Assembly: GCA_021806345.1 (NCBI GenBank)
Contig: JAJZXP010000241.1
Location: forward strand, 1-18,213
Reading direction: 5' to 3'
Source: Thermoplasmata archaeon
GTDB lineage: Archaea; Thermoplasmatota; Thermoplasmata; Thermoplasmatales; Thermoplasmataceae
Length of the DNA: 18,213 bases
Shown: positions 13,861-18,213 of the stretch, one piece after another
Position numbering within the stretch: position 1 is the first letter of the stretch
How the letters are laid out: each line of letters opens with the position of its first letter
Notes under the pieces: generated by a model
Seen by the model: only the letters and a program-made list of their open reading frames with translations
Databases searched by the model: none
What the model was told of the DNA's origin: nothing
Program-made: the position numbers and the translations under genes

Positions 13861-16182
13861 TTATTCCCTCCCTCTCCTTTTCTCTATTAAAATATATGTT
13901 GCCGGGTACCTGATAAATTTGAACGTATCTCTTCTTACCAATTCAGAAATAAATTCTCCTTTGTCAATTTCACTTCCTTTCCAGTTTCTTTCCAGATCAT
14001 AATAGATAAGATGATCCGGGAACGTTAAATCCTTGCCCTTTATGGTTTTTGATCCCCGTGTGTCATCTCTGTATGGATTCAATTCATCCATCTTTAACAA
14101 TTTCTGCATAAAACTTTTCTTGACATCATCGTTGGCAACATTCAGCATTTTCCCCTGCATTTTCTCCTTGAACGCGCTCATCCTTTCAAATTCTTCCCAA
14201 GTCATGGTGGTTTCAAACACAGTAACTGAATCCTTTGGCTTATGATCTACACTGTTGCCTTTTGATAGTGCAAGTTGATGTTCAGCAATATCTATTCCTC
14301 TCCTAAGCGGGAATTTTGCATGTGTAGTTGCAATACCAGCACTTAATGTTATGAAATCATTTGACATCCACTTGCAAAATTTGTTATGAAGTTCACTGGC
14401 AAACTCGACAATTTTATCAATAGGGCCAAGCGCGGATACATCATCTCCTCCTGAATATATCAGATAAACGCCGTGGTCATCGGCAATTTTATTAATACCC
14501 GCGGTAAAAAATGTTGAAATCTGACGTGAAAAAGCAGCATAAGCAGGAATCGTGAATCTTGGAAAACCATTAGAAATCAACTTTCCCATGTTATCCACGT
14601 CAGCTTTGAATATACCCAGATAGAAATATTCGCGATTTTCCTCGGGATTCTCTGAAACCTTAAGCATATCATTTATGCTTTGGATCTTTCCCTTTATTTC
14701 TGGAACAAAATTTCCTATGGTAATTAGTTCCCATGAGACGCCAAAATCCTTTATTTTTTTAGGGTAGTTGTTTATATATAGAATTCGGTAATTTTTACTT
14801 TCAGGATTTGGATTATCGAATCTGAAAGAATACGTAGAACTTCCAAAAGTAAAAGTGATATTTCCTTCTTTTTCTTTATCAAGAATTATTGTCTCTTCAT
14901 CCTTTACAATCTTCGAACCTATATCTTCCTCAATTAGGCATTCTTTGCACTTCTCATTCTCCTCTCTATCATTAAGCCCGCAAGACCAGCATGGGAGCAT
15001 TTCCTTTTCTATAAAGTATCCTTCCTTCTCCTTTGCCATTATTTCTTTATTATTTTGTCTCTTAACCTTATTTATCCTGTTCATTAATTCAGCAATGAAT
15101 GATTTAAAGCCAGAATCCTCTATTTGAAGATCCTCCTCGGCTCTTATCTCTTCTTCTTTTACTTGAGGTATTATTTCATATGAAGCTCTGTTCCATTCAA
15201 TAGCGCATGAAATACCTCGATCATGTTGAATCAGGTATTTTCCAACAGTTTCCCTTATTTTAGTTAATTTTTTCTCATTCTCCTCTGTGTAAGGGGCCAT
15301 TATTAGTGATCCATCAGAATTTAGCCAAACAACATTCACATCATAAAGGTTGAGTTCATCAACAATATATTCGACAATAGCTCTTGTTGTTAGGCTAACC
15401 CGCAGACTTCGACCTCTTATCCTTTTAGTTCCTTTATCATCTGCTTGCTCAGACCTGAAATATCTGAATATATAATCCTGAATCCCGGAAAGGTCGGTAC
15501 GAATGAGAATGAAATCAGAATTATTCTCCTTCTTTGATCTATATCTGCATAATGCAATTGCTGCTGTTATTTTCAAATGATCGTATAATGGAATGTTCGC
15601 GTTGGAATAAAAAAATGCCGAGGGTACGTAAGAAGTTGTGTTTCTTAATATAGAATTTATTGAATTAACATAATTTTTAAAATTATCACTACTTACATTT
15701 GAAATTTCGTTGATTATTTCACCATCAAGCAAAGCATATCCCGAATCTTTGTCTCCATTATTGATTATCTCCCTCTCAGGATATACTTTAAATTTTGGAT
15801 ATTCTTTCCTTTTTTTATTTTCTTTATCTAAAGAGATATATGATGTAAACTTTTCAAGGTAGGGTCCTGATTGCTGTTTGGGATGGTCTCTGTCTACCCG
15901 TTCATGTGCGGCAGATTTACAATCTGCATCCTTCAAAATTTTAAGCAGTTCAATATCTCTTTCTTCAAGGTCTGTATCTTCAGGTCTATGGTGATGGAAC
16001 CGAATTAGTTTTGAAACACTATTCATAAATTTTATATCCACGCTGCTTCCTAAAATATCTCTTAACATATCAGAACCGTGTTCTGCATGTTTTTTCCTAT
16101 CATCATGCCTGACCCTTATCTTCCCAATGTCGTGAAGCAGGGATGCGAGGATTAAAGTATCTTCCTCATCATAATGCGACAT
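13861..16182 (-). CDS. cas10: Cas10/Csm1: HD nuclease and cyclic oligoadenylate synthase
   Basis: 773 residues, normal for Csm1. Residues 1-90 are an HD domain: LLHDIGKI with His17-Asp18, then HAEHGSDML and FHHHRPED. A first palm-like domain follows (DFILIRTDLSGIQDYIF). A zinc ribbon has Cys398, Cys401, Cys412 and Cys415. The second palm has metal-binding Asp528/Asp530 in FKADVDNMGKL and the cyclase motif Gly578-Gly-Asp-Asp581. Both the DNase and the cyclase active sites look intact. It should therefore degrade single-stranded DNA and make cyclic oligoadenylate when the complex binds target RNA. ATG at 16182, 8 nt after a GGAGGA ribosome site. Overlaps the cas6 end by 14 bp. Confidence 0.97.
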   Translation of the reverse strand: MSHYDEEDTLILASLLHDIGKIRVRHDDRKKHAEHGSDMLRDILGSSVDIKFMNSVSKLIRFHHHRPEDTDLEERDIELLKILKDADCKSAAHERVDRDHPKQQSGPYLEKFTSYISLDKENKKRKEYPKFKVYPEREIINNGDKDSGYALLDGEIINEISNVSSDNFKNYVNSINSILRNTTSYVPSAFFYSNANIPLYDHLKITAAIALCRYRSKKENNSDFILIRTDLSGIQDYIFRYFRSEQADDKGTKRIRGRSLRVSLTTRAIVEYIVDELNLYDVNVVWLNSDGSLIMAPYTEENEKKLTKIRETVGKYLIQHDRGISCAIEWNRASYEIIPQVKEEEIRAEEDLQIEDSGFKSFIAELMNRINKVKRQNNKEIMAKEKEGYFIEKEMLPCWSCGLNDREENEKCKECLIEEDIGSKIVKDEETIILDKEKEGNITFTFGSSTYSFRFDNPNPESKNYRILYINNYPKKIKDFGVSWELITIGNFVPEIKGKIQSINDMLKVSENPEENREYFYLGIFKADVDNMGKLISNGFPRFTIPAYAAFSRQISTFFTAGINKIADDHGVYLIYSGGDDVSALGPIDKIVEFASELHNKFCKWMSNDFITLSAGIATTHAKFPLRRGIDIAEHQLALSKGNSVDHKPKDSVTVFETTMTWEEFERMSAFKEKMQGKMLNVANDDVKKSFMQKLLKMDELNPYRDDTRGSKTIKGKDLTFPDHLIYYDLERNWKGSEIDKGEFISELVRRDTFKFIRYPATYILIEKRRGRE

Positions 16183-16909
16183 TCTGTTTTTCCTCCGTCA
16201 GCGGGTTCAAAAAACCGAATCCAAGACTATTTTTTTCTCCAATACCACATTCTGCAATGAATTTGTAAAAATCGTAATCTATCTTCCTTCCTTCAAATAT
16301 TCCAAGTTTTTCCCAAAGGGTTCCTATGATATAGAAATCTCCACCTCTATGAACTAATTTTACTGAAACTTCTTTTTTCAACCTGATTGAATCAAACATT
16401 GGACCATCAATATATCTTGGACTTTTCCCAGTAAACTGTTTATATTTTTTTATGGCATTCTCCTTAATTCTTTCCATGAAAAAAGAGATTGCATCCCCGT
16501 CCCTAAGGGAAAAGAATCTATTCTTCAGATTATCAGTGTATAGCACTACAGGACTCCCGCTAATATATGCATGGGAGGTAAAGTTTAGTCTGAGGGTCTT
16601 TACCGTTGATACAATGAACTTGTTGTTTCCCAGATATAGCTCCGAATATTCACTAAAACCCTTGGACAGTAAACCTATAAGTTTGCTGTCTGGCGAAGAA
16701 ATAATAACCTTTTTTGTATCCCCTTTTTTCATGCTCCCAGATGGGAAAAAATCACTGAATGTAAAAAATCTAAATCTATTCCCTTCATGATAATCGGTGT
16801 TACCTTGCGCGCCTAACTGCGAATAAATGACGGCCTGAAGATAATGCTTATTAAAAGCCTCATCAGGAGTCCCATCTGTTGCACGGATATTGAGTATGAG
16901 ACGGGACAT
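16169..16909 (-). CDS. cas6: Cas6 pre-crRNA endonuclease
   Basis: 246 residues from ATG 16909, the usual Cas6 length. It has a double ferredoxin-like layout: the first strand MSRLILNIRATDG followed by helix NKHYLQAVIYSQLG, a central FRFFTFSDFFPSG strand-turn, and the diagnostic C-terminal Gly-rich loop CGIGEKNSLGFGFL (about 221-234). It cuts inside the repeat to release crRNAs. The frame extends upstream to 17080, but those 57 residues are unlike Cas6. ATG 16909 sits 26-27 nt from a good TATA box, so I take a leaderless start there. First gene of the cas operon. Confidence 0.92.
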   Translation of the reverse strand: MSRLILNIRATDGTPDEAFNKHYLQAVIYSQLGAQGNTDYHEGNRFRFFTFSDFFPSGSMKKGDTKKVIISSPDSKLIGLLSKGFSEYSELYLGNNKFIVSTVKTLRLNFTSHAYISGSPVVLYTDNLKNRFFSLRDGDAISFFMERIKENAIKKYKQFTGKSPRYIDGPMFDSIRLKKEVSVKLVHRGGDFYIIGTLWEKLGIFEGRKIDYDFYKFIAECGIGEKNSLGFGFLNPLTEEKQNVAL

Positions 16910-16930
16910 GGAAATACAACGGGTAGTAAC

Positions 16931-16942
16931 TAATAAATTTTT
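16931..16942 (-). promoter_or_regulatory. TATA box for the cas6-csm-cas1-cas2 operon
   Basis: On the minus strand AAAAATTTATTA is centred about 27 nt before the cas6 ATG at 16909, the standard distance from an archaeal TATA box to the transcription start. This implies a leaderless operon mRNA and rules against the longer upstream start of the frame. The later genes have Shine-Dalgarno sites, as expected within an operon. Confidence 0.5.
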
Positions 16943-16985
16943 GCTGAGTTTAGGTATATAAGTTAAGCCTTTACGGGTTTTTATT

Positions 16986-17039
16986 CCATTCAGTTGAGAA
17001 AACTTGTGGGTATAAATAGTCGAATTTCCATTTAGCTGA
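16986..17039. repeat. Imperfect direct repeat in the cas6/sedolisin intergenic region
   Basis: CCATTCAGTTGA (16986-16997) and CCATTTAGCTGA (17028-17039) agree at 10 of 12 bases and start 42 bp apart, about four helical turns. They lie between the two divergent promoters, around a plus-strand TATAAATA (about 17010-17017). This could be a regulator-binding pair, or chance. Confidence 0.25.
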
Positions 17040-17046
17040 TGAATCT

Positions 17047-17058
17047 TTTTTATATAAC
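17047..17058 (+). promoter_or_regulatory. TATA-like box for the sedolisin gene
   Basis: TTTTTATATAAC is centred about 22-24 nt before the ATG at 17075, which fits a leaderless or nearly leaderless start. A second candidate, TATAAATA near 17010-17017, would give a leader of about 35 nt. The choice is open. Confidence 0.4.
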
Positions 17059-17074
17059 ATCCATATACTGCTAG

Positions 17075-18213
17075 ATGCAATTTTTTAGTATTAACAAAAA
17101 GTTATTCCTCGCCATATTTGTTGTGCTTATAATGGTTTTTTCCTCAGCATTTGCTGTGTCGAATTTATTTGTTGGGAACCAGAATATTAGTCATCCTATA
17201 TCAAACATGGCAAAGGAACCAGTTGGAAACAATATTCTTTTAAATTTCAACAAAGAAATTTTTTCACCGGTTCCCGCGGCTCCTTTCAGTACGGGAAAGG
17301 ATTTCTCATATAGTTATAATAAAACAGTGTCCGCAATGGTTACCTTTTCCTTTAACAACCAGAGCAGGCTCAACCTTTTGCTCTCTAACCTTTCAAATCC
17401 TAAGAATTCAGGCTATCATAAATATTTGACAAGATCAGAATTTGCTTCCAATTTCTCTGTTTCTCAAAAGCTTTATTCACAGGCGGTAAGCTATTTTAAA
17501 CAACAGGGAAATCTTAAAGTGAAAACTTATTCGGATCGGATATCAATTGAAGTGACCGGTCCAGCCAGTATTGTAGGTTCAATATTTAACACAAGCATTG
17601 TTGTCAGTAGTACAAATTCCTCAAGGTATTTCGCAAAATCGGCACCGGAATTGCCATCATCGATTGCGCCATATATTTCAGAAGTGACAGGTTTATCCAA
17701 TGTTCCAATAAATATTCAAAATAATATGATTAAAGAGGGTAAATTTTCAAGCAGCATAAACACACAAAAAACTGCAGGCTATCCAACTCCTATAGATTAT
17801 AATAATGCCCAATTAATATATGGTTCTGATCTTCAGGTAGCCTATGATGAGCAATCTCTTTTGAATATCACTTATCCCACGAATGAAGTTATTGCAACCA
17901 TACTGTGGGCGGGTACAAACAGTTCCGGAAATCCTGTGGGCCCATTTGTTCCTTCTGATATTTGCGACTATTATAATACAACGCTGCCTTCTTATGAACC
18001 TCACCCGACAGTACATGGTGTTCCATTGAACGGTGCAGTTGCTCCAGGTCCATCTGCAAGTTATGATACTACAGGAGCTAATGTTGAAAACACCCTGGAT
18101 CTGGAAATGGTTGGAAGCACCGCACCAGGAGCCAGCATATATAACGTATATGGGCCAAACGCCACATTTGAAAGCCTGAACTCTGCTCTTGCCTTCATAT
18201 TGAATCCAAACAC
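17075..18213 (+). CDS. Secreted sedolisin-family (S53) acid protease precursor (partial, C-terminus off window)
   Basis: Read by hand from ATG 17075, open for 379 codons to the window edge. Residues about 8-30 (KKLFLAIFVVLIMVFSSAFA) are a signal peptide or anchor. Residues about 80-210 form a pro-kumamolisin activation domain with the typical SGYHKYLTRSEFASNF motif. The mature domain begins around 240 and contains VENTLDLEMV, where Glu338 and Asp342 match the catalytic Glu-x3-Asp pair of kumamolisin/sedolisin (Glu78/Asp82). APGASIYNVY follows, as in the family. The catalytic Ser would lie beyond the window. Such enzymes are extracellular endopeptidases active at low pH, which fits an acidophile. 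Several Asn-x-Ser/Thr sites suit a surface protein. It is divergent from the cas operon and probably unrelated to it. Confidence 0.88.
   Translation, partial: MQFFSINKKLFLAIFVVLIMVFSSAFAVSNLFVGNQNISHPISNMAKEPVGNNILLNFNKEIFSPVPAAPFSTGKDFSYSYNKTVSAMVTFSFNNQSRLNLLLSNLSNPKNSGYHKYLTRSEFASNFSVSQKLYSQAVSYFKQQGNLKVKTYSDRISIEVTGPASIVGSIFNTSIVVSSTNSSRYFAKSAPELPSSIAPYISEVTGLSNVPINIQNNMIKEGKFSSSINTQKTAGYPTPIDYNNAQLIYGSDLQVAYDEQSLLNITYPTNEVIATILWAGTNSSGNPVGPFVPSDICDYYNTTLPSYEPHPTVHGVPLNGAVAPGPSASYDTTGANVENTLDLEMVGSTAPGASIYNVYGPNATFESLNSALAFILNPN

Noticed and set aside
13455..13913. 152-codon plus-strand frame opposite csm2
   Set aside because: Antisense shadow of csm2; hydrophobic low-quality composition arising from the complement of Lys/Glu-rich codons.
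16910..17080. 57-residue N-terminal extension of Cas6
   Set aside because: Residues do not resemble Cas6, and a well-placed TATA box lies inside this stretch 26-27 nt before the internal ATG at 16909.
17813..18016. 67-codon minus-strand frame inside the protease gene
   Set aside because: Lies opposite the continuous sedolisin reading frame and has no supporting signals.

Overview
The window looks like a chromosomal segment of an acidophilic archaeon, most likely of the order Thermoplasmatales or a near relative. The evidence is A+T-rich coding, TATA-like boxes placed so that several genes would be leaderless, GGTGA/GGAGG-type ribosome sites inside operons, an archaeal tRNA-Pro(UGG), and a secreted sedolisin-family acid protease. 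The exact genus cannot be read from the sequence.

Layout. (1) 1-2789 is ordinary chromosome: the N-terminal part of a large flavin/iron-sulfur oxidoreductase of the Old Yellow Enzyme/2,4-dienoyl-CoA reductase type (minus, cut by the window edge), an MFS transporter (minus) and tRNA-Pro (plus). (2) 2790-5231 is an accessory border: an open-frame fragment next to the tRNA, a CARF-HEPN ribonuclease Csx1 (minus), two tiny overlapping membrane-protein frames transcribed divergently from csx1, and about 460 bp of noncoding sequence. (3) 5232-8430 is a CRISPR array of 48 repeats and 47 spacers. (4) 8431-8618 is the probable leader. (5) 8619-16909 is a compact minus-strand operon in the order cas6, cas10/csm1, csm2, csm3, csm4, csm5, CARF-domain gene, cas1, cas2. 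Adjacent genes overlap or are separated by only a few bases. (6) From 17075 a secreted sedolisin protease starts on the plus strand and runs off the end.

How it works together. This is a self-sufficient type III-A (Csm) locus. Cas6 cuts the pre-crRNA; Cas10 with Csm2-5 forms the RNA-guided complex. Cas10 keeps an HD nuclease motif and a GGDD cyclase motif. Csm3 keeps the target-RNA-cleaving Asp. The cyclase would make cyclic oligoadenylate, read by Csx1 and by a second CARF protein that has no HEPN motif. Cas1 and Cas2 add spacers. No reverse transcriptase, Cas3, Cas8 or Cas9 is visible.

The most informative signal is in the spacers. In the plus orientation about 37 of 47 are purine-majority by hand count, and almost all read as plausible protein-coding sense sequence, several beginning at an ATG. 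If the array is transcribed from the cas side (minus strand), the crRNAs would be antisense to target mRNAs, as type III immunity needs. Two spacer pairs come from overlapping protospacers. The tiny divergent membrane frames beside csx1 are the best candidate here for an undescribed accessory component.
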